From an uncultured Fibrobacter sp. (GTDB taxonomy: Bacteria > Fibrobacterota > Fibrobacteria > Fibrobacterales > Fibrobacteraceae): DNA of 64,000 nt. Where the stretch lies: assembly GCF_947305105.1 (NCBI RefSeq), contig NZ_CAMZCS010000014.1, positions 1 through 64,000 on the forward strand, given 5' to 3'. Both the position numbers and the translations under genes were made by a program. The notes below the pieces were generated by a model. That model searched no databases. It was not told where the DNA came from and saw nothing but the letters and a program-made list of their open reading frames with translations. Below, in pieces: positions 7,979 through 15,863 of the stretch (within the stretch, counting starts at the first letter, position 1; each line of letters opens with the position of its first letter).

Positions 7979-9931
7979 CTACAGCGGAAGTTGTCCAAAG
8001 ATTCGCCAGAAAATGACGCCGACGATGAGGGTGCCGAGATAGAAGGGCATGTAGCCCGCCTGCGCGAAGCGTACCAGGTCTCCGAGCTTGTGAATGAACC
8101 ATACCACGAAGGCGAGGATGCCTTCGATGATGTAGTCCTGGATAAACCTCGATACGCGGGCGACGCCTCCAAAGATGAATTGACGCACCACGGCGTAGTA
8201 CATCTCGTCGAAATAGAACTTGTGGTAGACGATTTTGTAGAGGCGGGGCCTGTTGGTCTCGTCGAGAGCCTTGCTTATCTTGGCCTTGGGGCTGCAGTAG
8301 CATACCCAGGCGATGAAGAGGGCGAGGAGGGCTACGCCGACGGCGATGTAGGGGAGCCACGGGAGTTCTTCGAGCTGGACCAATTGCGGGACGTGCAGTG
8401 AACCCGGCTTGAAGTAGTGTTCGAAGAAGCCCTTGGCGATGTAACCGCCGAGGAAACTCGGGATGGCGAGCACGACGATGGGGAGCGTCATGGCGAAGTC
8501 TTCCTTGATACGGTGGCCGCGCACGAGATCGCTGCGGGCATCCCCGTGGAATGCGAGGAAGAACATGCGGAACATGTAGAACGTGGTGAGGCCGCTCGTG
8601 AGGAGAGCGAGGCCAAAGACGACGTAGTGGTGCCCCTGGAATGCGGCGAGGATGATTTCGTCCTTCGAGAAGAAGCCGGAGAACGGCGGAATTCCCGAAA
8701 TCGCGAGCACGCAGATGAAGCAGCACCAGTAAGTGAAGGGCATCTTGCTCCAGAGCCCGCCCATCTTTTCGAGGTCGTTCGTGTGGACCACGTGGATGAC
8801 GGAACCTGCAATGAGGAACAGGCTGCACTTGAAGAAGGCGTGCGTAAAGATGTGGAACGTGGAAGCTGTCCAGCCTGTAGCGACGATGACATCGCCCATG
8901 CTGCAGACGCCGAGCGCAAACATCATGTAGCCTAGCTGCGAGAGCGTGGAGTAGGCGAGGATGCGCTTGATGTCTTTTTGCGTGCAGGCGATGACTGCGG
9001 CAAATACCATGGTGAATGCGCCCACGACCATGATGAGGGTGAGCGTCCCCTTGCAGATAGCGAAGAAGGGGAAGAGGCGTGCAACGAGGTAGACGCCCGC
9101 GACGACCATGGTTGCGCTGTGGATGATGGAAGATACTGGTGTCGGGCCTTCCATGGCGTTCGGGAGCCAGATGTGCATCGGGAACATGGCGGACTTGCCC
9201 CAGCCGCCGATAAAGATGAGCACGGCTCCGAGAATGAGCGCATCGGCCTGCGAAATGGTCGTGATGCCGAGGTTGATGGTCGTGTGGTAGAATTCGTGCA
9301 AGCTCAAGTCGTTGATGACGGAGAAGTCGAACGAGCCGACGATGTAGCTTACGAGCACGATGCCGCACAGGAAGAAGCTATCGGCGAAGCGGGTGAGAAT
9401 GAACGCCTGCTTGGATGCGCTGACCGCCGAGGGTTTGTGGTACCAGAAGCCGATGAGCAGGTAGCTGGAAACACCCACCAGTTCCCAGAAGATGAACATC
9501 TGGAAGAGGTTTGTTGCAGCGACGAGGCCGAGCATGGAGAAACTGAACAGCGAAAGGAGGCTGAAGAAACGCCCGGCCGAGGGGTCCTTGCGCATGTAGC
9601 CAATGCTGTAGATGTTCACCATGAAGCTGATGAAGGTGACGACGACCATCATCATCATGGAAAGCGGGTCGGTAAGTAGGCCGATGTTCGCGTTGAAACC
9701 GGCGAAGGGCAGGAAGGTGAATTCGTAAGGAATCACCTTCCCTGGCGCCATCCCTGACGTGAAGTAGTCGACGGCAACGAGGATGGCGCAGGCCGCCGCG
9801 ATTCCGTTCCCGATGACCGCAATCGCGGCGGCGCCCTTCGCCGAGCGGTTCCCGACGAACAGGCCGTTGATCACGAAGACGAGCAGCGGCAGGAGGAAAA
9901 TGAAGTAGCTGAGGGTAATTCCGTTAATCAT
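7979..9931 (-). CDS. nuoL: NADH-quinone oxidoreductase subunit L
   Basis: Distal antiporter-like subunit of complex I, carrying the long lateral helix at its C-terminus. 650 residues. Diagnostic segments are FWELVGVSSYLLIGFW, the histidine/lysine-rich SAMFPMHIWLPNAMEGPTPV (in two parts: SAMFPMHIW and LPNAMEGPTPV), STLSQLGYMMFALG and HAFFKCSLFL. GAGGGA precedes the ATG, and the start overlaps the nuoK stop by 8 nt. Residues after about 500 fit the lateral helix and terminal transmembrane helix. No disruption is visible. Confidence 0.95.
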   Translation of the reverse strand: MINGITLSYFIFLLPLLVFVINGLFVGNRSAKGAAAIAVIGNGIAAACAILVAVDYFTSGMAPGKVIPYEFTFLPFAGFNANIGLLTDPLSMMMMVVVTFISFMVNIYSIGYMRKDPSAGRFFSLLSLFSFSMLGLVAATNLFQMFIFWELVGVSSYLLIGFWYHKPSAVSASKQAFILTRFADSFFLCGIVLVSYIVGSFDFSVINDLSLHEFYHTTINLGITTISQADALILGAVLIFIGGWGKSAMFPMHIWLPNAMEGPTPVSSIIHSATMVVAGVYLVARLFPFFAICKGTLTLIMVVGAFTMVFAAVIACTQKDIKRILAYSTLSQLGYMMFALGVCSMGDVIVATGWTASTFHIFTHAFFKCSLFLIAGSVIHVVHTNDLEKMGGLWSKMPFTYWCCFICVLAISGIPPFSGFFSKDEIILAAFQGHHYVVFGLALLTSGLTTFYMFRMFFLAFHGDARSDLVRGHRIKEDFAMTLPIVVLAIPSFLGGYIAKGFFEHYFKPGSLHVPQLVQLEELPWLPYIAVGVALLALFIAWVCYCSPKAKISKALDETNRPRLYKIVYHKFYFDEMYYAVVRQFIFGGVARVSRFIQDYIIEGILAFVVWFIHKLGDLVRFAQAGYMPFYLGTLIVGVIFWRIFGQLPL

Positions 9932-10229
9932 GCAAATCCCTCAACTGGTCGGCGTCAAGGCTGTGGTGGCGACGGTACATGTTGACGATAATGGCAAGGG
10001 CGATTGCCATTTCGCATGCCGTGACCGCGATGACGAAAATGCTGAAAAGTGCGCCCGCAGTGGAATCTTTCGCGCTGAAGTAGGCGAAGGAGATAAAGTT
10101 GATGTTCGCCGCGTTCAGCATGAGCTCGATGGAAATGAGCATGCCGATGAGGTGACGCCTGCGCATGAGGCCCCATACACCGATTCCAAAGAGGAGGAAC
10201 GCGAGAATTAGGCAGTTCATCAAAGTCAT
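9924..10229 (-). CDS. nuoK: NADH-quinone oxidoreductase subunit K
   Basis: Small three-helix membrane subunit of complex I, 101 residues. It carries the conserved acidic residue in helix 2 (LISIELMLNAANINF) and the second one in helix 3 (AVTACEMAIALAI), both needed for proton translocation in known complexes. The ATG at 10229 overlaps the nuoJ stop as ATGA and is preceded by GGAGGAAAAAGA. Its 3' end overlaps nuoL by 8 nt. Complete. Confidence 0.95.
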   Translation of the reverse strand: MTLMNCLILAFLLFGIGVWGLMRRRHLIGMLISIELMLNAANINFISFAYFSAKDSTAGALFSIFVIAVTACEMAIALAIIVNMYRRHHSLDADQLRDLHD

Positions 10230-10798
10230 TCTTTTTCCTCCTTGCTCCTACGCGCAACAGTGATTGCGCAGATGAGCGTCATCAGGAGAAGGATACTTAC
10301 AATTTCGAAGGGTATCACGAATCCGTCTGCACCGTAGCCGAGGAGGCGGAGTGCAAATTGCTCCAGCGAGGCGTAATTGTCCGGCGAGGCCACGGCGCTT
10401 TCTGTCAGTTCGTGGACGGGCAGGATGCACTTGACCATGACGAGCACGAACCCGATCGATATGGCGAAAGCCGTGAAGATGCGCGGGATCTTTGTCGTGA
10501 AAGCGTCCTCGCCGAGGTGGCTTGTCAAGAGAATCGTGAAGACGACGAAGATGACGACACCACCGACGTAGACCATCACCTGGGCGAGCGCGATGAATTC
10601 GGCGTGGAGCAACAGGTAGAGAATGGCGGTTGTCACGAAGGAGAAAATCAGGAACACGGCGCTCTGCAAGATATTCTTCACGGCGACGGTCATGACTGCC
10701 GTTACGAGGATGATGAACGCTACGACGTAAAAGGCGATATCCGTGCCACCCAACGGGAATGTCAGCGGAAAATCGGGAATTGCGAGGTTCGGGAACAT
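10226..10798 (-). CDS. nuoJ: NADH-quinone oxidoreductase subunit J
   Basis: Membrane subunit of complex I, 190 residues with five hydrophobic helices. The conserved AEFIALAQVMVYVGGVVIF-type segment (with the pi-bulge region YVGGVVI) identifies the family. I place the start at the ATG at 10798, which shares one base with the nuoI stop (TAATG). The frame is open further upstream but that stretch is nuoI in another frame. It ends in a highly charged tail and overlaps nuoK by 4 nt. Confidence 0.93.
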   Translation of the reverse strand: MFPNLAIPDFPLTFPLGGTDIAFYVVAFIILVTAVMTVAVKNILQSAVFLIFSFVTTAILYLLLHAEFIALAQVMVYVGGVVIFVVFTILLTSHLGEDAFTTKIPRIFTAFAISIGFVLVMVKCILPVHELTESAVASPDNYASLEQFALRLLGYGADGFVIPFEIVSILLLMTLICAITVARRSKEEKE

Positions 10799-11271
10799 TA
10801 GCCTTGACCCTCCTTCTTGTTCAAAATCATTTCGAGCGAGGACGGGTCGGTTGTCGCGACCTCGAAGGCCGGGCTCATGACGATGGCGCCAAACGGGCAC
10901 GCCTCGACGCAAAGGCCACACTGGGTGCAGCTTGCAAAGTGGTAAACGTAGCGGCCCAGCACCTTCTTGCCCGCGATGTTCTTTGTCGGGAGCACGTTGA
11001 TGCTTGCGTTGGGGCAGGCGCGCTCGCACATGCCGCAGGCCGTGCAGTGGTTGTTGCCCTCTTCGTCCTCGACCATCTCGAGCCTACCACGGTAACGCTC
11101 GTGCATCCGAAGCGTCTTCTTGTTTTCGGGGTACTGCTCGGTGACAATTTTCCACGGACTGAGGAAATACTTGAGCGAAACGGAAAGGCCGCATATCAGG
11201 CTCCAGGGGCCCGTGATGCAGCGCTTCAAGTAGCGCTTGAAATATTGAACTAACGTAATATTCTCTTGCAT
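10798..11271 (-). CDS. nuoI: NADH-quinone oxidoreductase subunit I (2 x 4Fe-4S)
   Basis: Ferredoxin-like subunit relaying electrons to NuoB through two 4Fe-4S clusters. 157 residues. The two cluster motifs are CTACGMCERACP and CTQCGLCVEACP, both with all four cysteines. The N-terminal amphipathic part (YFKRYLKRCITG) fits membrane attachment. It follows nuoH after 30 nt that hold a heptamer-repeat insert, the largest gap in the operon. With nuoG and nuoF missing from this locus, NuoI may take electrons from a different donor (inference). Confidence 0.95.
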   Translation of the reverse strand: MQENITLVQYFKRYLKRCITGPWSLICGLSVSLKYFLSPWKIVTEQYPENKKTLRMHERYRGRLEMVEDEEGNNHCTACGMCERACPNASINVLPTKNIAGKKVLGRYVYHFASCTQCGLCVEACPFGAIVMSPAFEVATTDPSSLEMILNKKEGQG

Positions 11272-11274
11272 AAC

Positions 11275-11318
11275 TTCCTACTGTCTACTTCCTACTTCCT
11301 ACTAACCACTAATTACTA
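11275..11318. repeat. Heptamer repeat inside the nuo operon
   Basis: CTTCCTA/CTGTCTA/CTTCCTA/CTTCCTA/CTAACCA/CTAATTA units lie between nuoH and nuoI, and the last units encode the C-terminal residues of NuoH (V-I-S-G-stop). The same units occur at 27.55 and 48.66 kb. This shows the repeat can sit inside a transcribed operon. Confidence 0.7.
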
Positions 11319-12423
11319 TATACGCTGCGCCTGCACCCAGGAGCAACAAGTTTACTGGCAGCAGGAACTTCCATTCGAAATCCATCAGCTGGTCCACGCG
11401 CGGGCGTACGAATGTCCAGCGAACCATCATGTAGCACCAGATCATGAAAAACACTTTGGCAAAGAACCAGACGACTCCGGGAACCATGGTGAGGTAGTTG
11501 TCCACAGCGGCAACTCCGATGCAGGGCGCATGGAAACCGCCGAGGAAGCAAGTCGTTGCCAATGCCGAGTTCGTGACGAGCGCGATGTATTCGGCGAGGT
11601 AGAACATGGCGAATGGTGTGCCGTTGTATTCCGTGTGGTAGCCGCCGGTGAGTTCCTGTTCCGCTTCGGCGATGTCGAAGGGGGCGCGGTTCATTTCGGC
11701 TGTACTCGAAATAAAGAAGAGGATGAATCCGATAAAGCCGAGGACCGGAATCTTGAAGATGAACCAGTCTGCTATGGTGCCGGCCTGGCTCTGCGTGATG
11801 CTCATTAGGTTCGTGGAACCCGAAATCATCACGACGAACAGGAGAATCATCGCGAACGAAATTTCGTAGCTGATCATCTGGGCGCCGCTACGGAGCGCAC
11901 CCAGGAGCGAGTACTTGTTGTTGCTGCTCCAGCCGCCGAGCAAGATGCCCAGCACGCCGAAACCGTTCACGGCGATAATGAGCGGAATGCCCATGGAAAC
12001 ATCCGAGACCACGAGGTTCTTGTCGAAGGGGATGAGCGCTGCCACCATGAAGGGCGCGATGAGCACGATGAGCGGGGCGAGGTAGAACATGAGTTTGTCC
12101 GCACCGCTCGGGGCGTAGACTTCCTTGAAGAGCATCTTGATGACGTCGGCAATGGTCTGGAGAGTACCGTGCCAGCCGAGGCGCATCGGGCCAAGACGGC
12201 ATTGCACGTGGGCGCAGACCTTGCGTTCCATGTAAATGAGGATGGGCGCAGAACCGATGTTCACGGCGCAGACCGCGATAATGCAGATGACGGCATTGAC
12301 GAGGAAGGCGACGATGCTGTCGAGCGTTTGCGACTGGAGCTGTTCCGGCAGGTAGGCCGAAAGTTTCGGGACCCACTCGCGGACGAAATCGCCTATAGGA
12401 TGTGTAACGGAGGGAACGTACAT
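11302..12423 (-). CDS. nuoH: NADH-quinone oxidoreductase subunit H
   Basis: Membrane subunit forming the quinone-binding heel of complex I. 373 residues, eight or nine helices. Diagnostic segments are ERKVCAHVQCRLGPMRLGWHG, here best seen as ERKVCAH and RLGPMRLG, then SYEISFAMILL, FDIAEAEQELTGGYHTEY (FDIAEAEQEL, GGYHTEY) and YMMVRWTFVRPRVDQL. The acidic residues of the E-channel are present. It starts 3 nt after nuoD stops. The last codons run into a heptamer repeat, so the C-terminus may have been altered by repeat insertion. Confidence 0.95.
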   Translation of the reverse strand: MYVPSVTHPIGDFVREWVPKLSAYLPEQLQSQTLDSIVAFLVNAVICIIAVCAVNIGSAPILIYMERKVCAHVQCRLGPMRLGWHGTLQTIADVIKMLFKEVYAPSGADKLMFYLAPLIVLIAPFMVAALIPFDKNLVVSDVSMGIPLIIAVNGFGVLGILLGGWSSNNKYSLLGALRSGAQMISYEISFAMILLFVVMISGSTNLMSITQSQAGTIADWFIFKIPVLGFIGFILFFISSTAEMNRAPFDIAEAEQELTGGYHTEYNGTPFAMFYLAEYIALVTNSALATTCFLGGFHAPCIGVAAVDNYLTMVPGVVWFFAKVFFMIWCYMMVRWTFVRPRVDQLMDFEWKFLLPVNLLLLGAGAAYIVISG

Positions 12424-12426
12424 AAG

Positions 12427-13566
12427 TTACCTGTCAATTTCGGGAATCACGGGGTCTAGGGTTGCCATGATGGTCACGAGGTCGGATATCTTGTGGCCCT
12501 GGACCATCTTGTTGAGTGCTGCGATGTGCGGGAAACTCGGACCGCGGGTATGGATGCGGTAAGGCTTCTCGCCGGTGGTCGCTGCCACGACGTAGGTGGC
12601 GTAAAGTCCCTTCGCCGTCTCGATTTCGCTGTAGTAGCGGCCGACGGGGAGGCGAACCGGTTTTTCCTTGCTGCGCCACGCGCCTTCCTTCGGGAACTTG
12701 TCGATACATTGCCTCAGGATTTTCATGGACTCGTGGATTTCGGCGATGCGGATTTTGTAGCGGTCGTAGCAGTCTCCGTTGTGGAACACCGGAATGTCGA
12801 AGTCGAGCTGGTCGTAAATGCTGTAGGGGTTCGCGCGGCGCACGTCGAACTCGACGCCACTGGCGCGGAGCACGGGGCCGGAGCAACCATAGGCGATGGC
12901 GTCTTCTTTGCTCAGGATTCCAATGCCGACACTGCGTTCCAGCACGATGATATTCTTGGAGAGGAAGCGTTCGTAGTCGCGCATCGCTCCTTCGAGGTGG
13001 TCGAGGAATGCCTTGACGCGCGGCAAGAACGTGTCGGGCACGTCGTAGCGGCTTCCGCCCGGCCTGAAGAAGTTCGTGGTGAGGCGCGAGCCTGTGACTT
13101 CTTCGAGAATGTCGTGAATCATCTCGCGTTCCTTGAAACCGAACAGCAAGCAGGTTTGCCCGCCAAGGTCGCCGCCGAAGCAGCCGTAGAACACGAGGTG
13201 CGATGCGATGCGGCCCAGTTCCTGGAGCATCACGCGGATGTATTCGCCCTTCTCGGGGACTCCCACGTTCATGCCCTTTTCGAGAGCAATGACGACGCCC
13301 AAGTTATTTTGTATGGCTGTGAGGTAGTCCTGCCTGTCGGACATTGCGATGTACTGCAGGTAGCTCATGGATTCGGCCTGCTTCTCCATACCGCGGTGGA
13401 TGTAGCCGAAATGCGGCACAAGCTCCACGATGGTTTCGCCGTCCATGCGCAGCGCCAAGCGGAGTGCCCCGTGGGTACTCGGGTGCTGCGGGCCCATGTT
13501 GATGAAAAATTCTTCGGTATTGGTTTCGCGCTGGATGCGGAATCCCGGAGGGAGTGTTGCACTCAT
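12427..13566 (-). CDS. nuoD: NADH-quinone oxidoreductase subunit D (49 kDa type)
   Basis: Quinone-site subunit of the peripheral arm, homologous to the large subunit of NiFe hydrogenases. 379 residues. Contains [14 protein letters not shown] with the quinone-site histidine loop, [12 protein letters not shown] and the terminal D-x-V-x-P-E-I-D-R signature. The start is the ATG at 13566, which overlaps the nuoBC stop as ATGA and is preceded by AAGGAGG. Upstream in-frame codons are nuoC read in another frame. It is a separate polypeptide, unlike the NuoCD fusion of enterobacteria. Confidence 0.95.
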   Translation of the reverse strand: MSATLPPGFRIQRETNTEEFFINMGPQHPSTHGALRLALRMDGETIVELVPHFGYIHRGMEKQAESMSYLQYIAMSDRQDYLTAIQNNLGVVIALEKGMNVGVPEKGEYIRVMLQELGRIASHLVFYGCFGGDLGGQTCLLFGFKEREMIHDILEEVTGSRLTTNFFRPGGSRYDVPDTFLPRVKAFLDHLEGAMRDYERFLSKNIIVLERSVGIGILSKEDAIAYGCSGPVLRASGVEFDVRRANPYSIYDQLDFDIPVFHNGDCYDRYKIRIAEIHESMKILRQCIDKFPKEGAWRSKEKPVRLPVGRYYSEIETAKGLYATYVVAATTGEKPYRIHTRGPSFPHIAALNKMVQGHKISDLVTIMATLDPVIPEIDR

Positions 13567-14822
13567 ACGGGCCTCCTTATCATCTGCGGGTGGGTAAAGT
13601 CCTTGCGCAGCGGGTAGCCTACGAAGTCCTTGTCGAGGAAGATGCGGCGCTGGTCGGGGTGGCCTTCGAAGTTGATGCCGAACATGTCGTAAATCTCGCG
13701 CTCCTTGACCTCGGCTCCCGGATAAAGGTTGCTGATAGTGGGGACGCTTGCGAGCAGCGACGTGGGGCGGGCTTCTTCGGCAATGGCGAAGTCCTTCTTG
13801 AGCTGGACGCACAGGAACAACTTGTGCCCGATTTCCATGCTCCTGAGCATCGTGACTAAATCAAAGTGGTCGTCGTAGTCGATGGCTGTCTCGTCAATCA
13901 AGAAATCCATCTTGAACTCGGGATCGTTCTTCACGAATTCAACCATCGGCAAGTAGTCTTCGAAATCCACGATGACTTCGAGCGGATGGTCGGCAGGAAT
14001 CTGCGCCACGACTTCTTCAATCGGGGAGTCGCTGTGCGTGTGCACGGTAACTTTCGGGAACTTCGCACGGAGCTTGGCAAAAAGTTCGGACTGGGTCAGC
14101 CCGCCCTTGTGCGTGGGCGTGCGCGGCACTTCGGGGAGTTCTTCCTTCTTGATGCGGATGGGCTTGAAGGAACTCTTGTAGTCGGGGTGCTCTTCCTTGA
14201 ACTTGGCGCGGGCCTCGGCCATTTCCTCGTCCTTCATCTCTTCGAGAGCGGCCCAGGTCTTGGCGGCTTCGCGGTAGCGGTCCATGGTGGACACGTCCTT
14301 CGGGCGGCCCACATGCCACGGATGGCGGCAGGTTTCCTTCAGGATTTTTTCGCGCAACGTGAGAAGCCCATGGAACAGCGCTTCGGGGCGCGGCGGGCAA
14401 CCGGGGACGAACACATCGACCGGGATGAGGTTCTGTGCGCCGCGGACAACAGCGTAGTTGTCGTAGATGAACGGGCCACCGCTGATAGTGCATGCGCCCA
14501 TGGCAATGGCGTACTTGGGGCCGGGAATCTGTTCCCAGAGCATCTGGATGGCGGGAGCCATGCGGCGAGTAATCGTACCTGCCAAAATGAAAAGGTCGGC
14601 CTGGCGGGGAGAGGCGCGGAAAACTTCGGAACCGAAACGCGCGATGTCGTAACGGGCCATGGAGCTGCTCATCATCTCGATGGCGCAGCAACTCGTACCG
14701 TAGGTGAGGGGCCAGATGGAATTGGCTCGGGCCCAGTTCACGACGTAGTCGACAAGGTTGACTATGTATTTGCCGCCGGGAATCGGGTCAAGGATTTTCG
14801 GGGTGTAGTTGATTATTCCCAT
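13563..14822 (-). CDS. nuoBC: Fused NADH-quinone oxidoreductase subunits B and C
   Basis: A single 419-residue frame that joins NuoB to NuoC. Residues 1 to about 165 are NuoB: the tandem cysteines in [11 protein letters not shown], the third in MGACTISGG and the fourth in [11 protein letters not shown], ligands of cluster N2. About 165-240 is a charged Glu/Lys-rich linker. About 245-419 is NuoC, with [18 protein letters not shown] and LRKDF near the end. No stop or frameshift separates them. The start at 14822 lies within the last codons of nuoA (10-nt overlap); the 3' end overlaps nuoD as ATGA. The fusion would place N2 and its scaffold on one chain. Confidence 0.93.
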   Translation of the reverse strand: MGIINYTPKILDPIPGGKYIVNLVDYVVNWARANSIWPLTYGTSCCAIEMMSSSMARYDIARFGSEVFRASPRQADLFILAGTITRRMAPAIQMLWEQIPGPKYAIAMGACTISGGPFIYDNYAVVRGAQNLIPVDVFVPGCPPRPEALFHGLLTLREKILKETCRHPWHVGRPKDVSTMDRYREAAKTWAALEEMKDEEMAEARAKFKEEHPDYKSSFKPIRIKKEELPEVPRTPTHKGGLTQSELFAKLRAKFPKVTVHTHSDSPIEEVVAQIPADHPLEVIVDFEDYLPMVEFVKNDPEFKMDFLIDETAIDYDDHFDLVTMLRSMEIGHKLFLCVQLKKDFAIAEEARPTSLLASVPTISNLYPGAEVKEREIYDMFGINFEGHPDQRRIFLDKDFVGYPLRKDFTHPQMIRRPV

Positions 14823-15193
14823 TTGAGAATTCCTTTTTTCCAGGCGTAGGCGAGGCCTGAAACAAGAATCGCTATGAATACGATCAGGTCGACGATGACG
14901 ACCATGGGAGAAAGTGCGGTGTGGCCCGCCATAATTTCTTTGAAGTTCGCCAGAACGGGGAACAAGAAGAGCGCTTCGATGTCGAATACGAGGAACAGCA
15001 GGGCGAACAAGTAGTAACCCACCTTGAACTGGATTCTCGCGTTGCCGATAGTCTCCATGCCGCATTCGTAAGGGGCCATCTTGTTCTTGGTGTTCCTGGT
15101 GCGGTAGCCGAGCAAAAGCCCGGTGATGGTCGCCGCTGCCGCGATGAACGCACCCAGGAAGAGGAAGATTGATAGGATTATATATTCAGACAT
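14813..15193 (-). CDS. nuoA: NADH-quinone oxidoreductase subunit A
   Basis: Three-helix membrane subunit at the junction of the two arms of complex I, 126 residues. Contains the loop [16 protein letters not shown] with the conserved cysteine and [17 protein letters not shown] with its conserved acidic residues. First nuo gene of the cluster. The region just upstream is a heptamer repeat, and only a distant GAGG (about 15 nt) precedes the ATG, so translation initiation may be weak or non-canonical. Its stop lies inside the start of nuoBC. Confidence 0.94.
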   Translation of the reverse strand: MSEYIILSIFLFLGAFIAAAATITGLLLGYRTRNTKNKMAPYECGMETIGNARIQFKVGYYLFALLFLVFDIEALFLFPVLANFKEIMAGHTALSPMVVIVDLIVFIAILVSGLAYAWKKGILKWE

Positions 15194-15201
15194 GGCTAGT
15201 T

Positions 15202-15284
15202 ACTCATACCTCACAGTTCAAAACTCACAACTCACAACTGATAACTCGCAACTGATAACTGATAACTCATAACTCACAACTCTA
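15202..15284. repeat. Heptamer repeat array upstream of nuoA
   Basis: About eleven consecutive 7-nt units of the types CTCACAA, CTGATAA, CTCGCAA and CTCATAA run from just before nuoA to the stop codon of the upstream gene, which the last unit supplies. The 7-nt period holds although the units drift. No promoter element is recognisable, so nuoA may be read through from rel or start inside the array. Confidence 0.75.
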
Positions 15285-15863
15285 ATAGAAATTCTGCAAT
15301 TCCTGCACGGTTCCGAACAAGGTGTTCCCTATCTGGAATCGTTCCATGACATGCTTCATCAGTTCCTTGAACTCGTCGAGGGTGGCGGCATTCATGGCGT
15401 TCAATTTCTGTTGGATGCTCGTGACGAACCCGGAGCCGACTGGCTTCGCCTTCATGTCTTGCATGGAGGTGCTCCACTGCTGCAACATGCGGTCGGTCTC
15501 GATTCTCGAGATGATGTAGCGGGTTGTCGAGAGGAGTTCCTGCAAGAAGTGGACCAGGAAGATCTCCTCTTGCAAAATACCCCAGCGTTTGTCTTTGGAG
15601 TAGAGCGTCGCATTGTCGGCCTTGCCGTAGAACACTGCCGCTTGGGCGTATTCGAGGCACGTCATGAGCAGGCGCTCATAATGCTTGATTTCTTTTGTCA
15701 GGTGCTGGAACCACCCGGAATAAGTGCCCGGGGCCGACGGATCCCCGCCGGGGGTAAGGGCACGGAACGCGTAGTAGACCTCCTCGTAATAGCGGTTACG
15801 CATGCGGCAGTTGAATGCGCGGTTCTTGAGTGTGTAATCGCTATGGTGGAGTGTCGTTATCAT
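15282..15863 (-). CDS. Hypothetical protein coupled to the Rel/SpoT gene
   Basis: 193 residues, not recognised. No signal peptide or membrane helix. It looks mostly alpha-helical, with many aromatic and charged residues (RNRYYEEVYYAFRAL, LQEEIFLVHFLQELL, LDEFKELMKHVMERF). The ATG overlaps the rel stop as ATGA, so it is almost certainly translated together with the stringent-response enzyme. Its stop lies in the edge of the heptamer array before nuoA. A helper or target of (p)ppGpp control is only a guess from position. Confidence 0.75.
   Translation of the reverse strand: MITTLHHSDYTLKNRAFNCRMRNRYYEEVYYAFRALTPGGDPSAPGTYSGWFQHLTKEIKHYERLLMTCLEYAQAAVFYGKADNATLYSKDKRWGILQEEIFLVHFLQELLSTTRYIISRIETDRMLQQWSTSMQDMKAKPVGSGFVTSIQQKLNAMNAATLDEFKELMKHVMERFQIGNTLFGTVQELQNFY

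Noticed and set aside
7953-9368. A 471-codon Arg/His-rich frame overlapping nuoL in another frame
   Set aside because: Low-complexity Arg/His-rich translation typical of a shifted frame in G/C-rich DNA; nuoL is certain.
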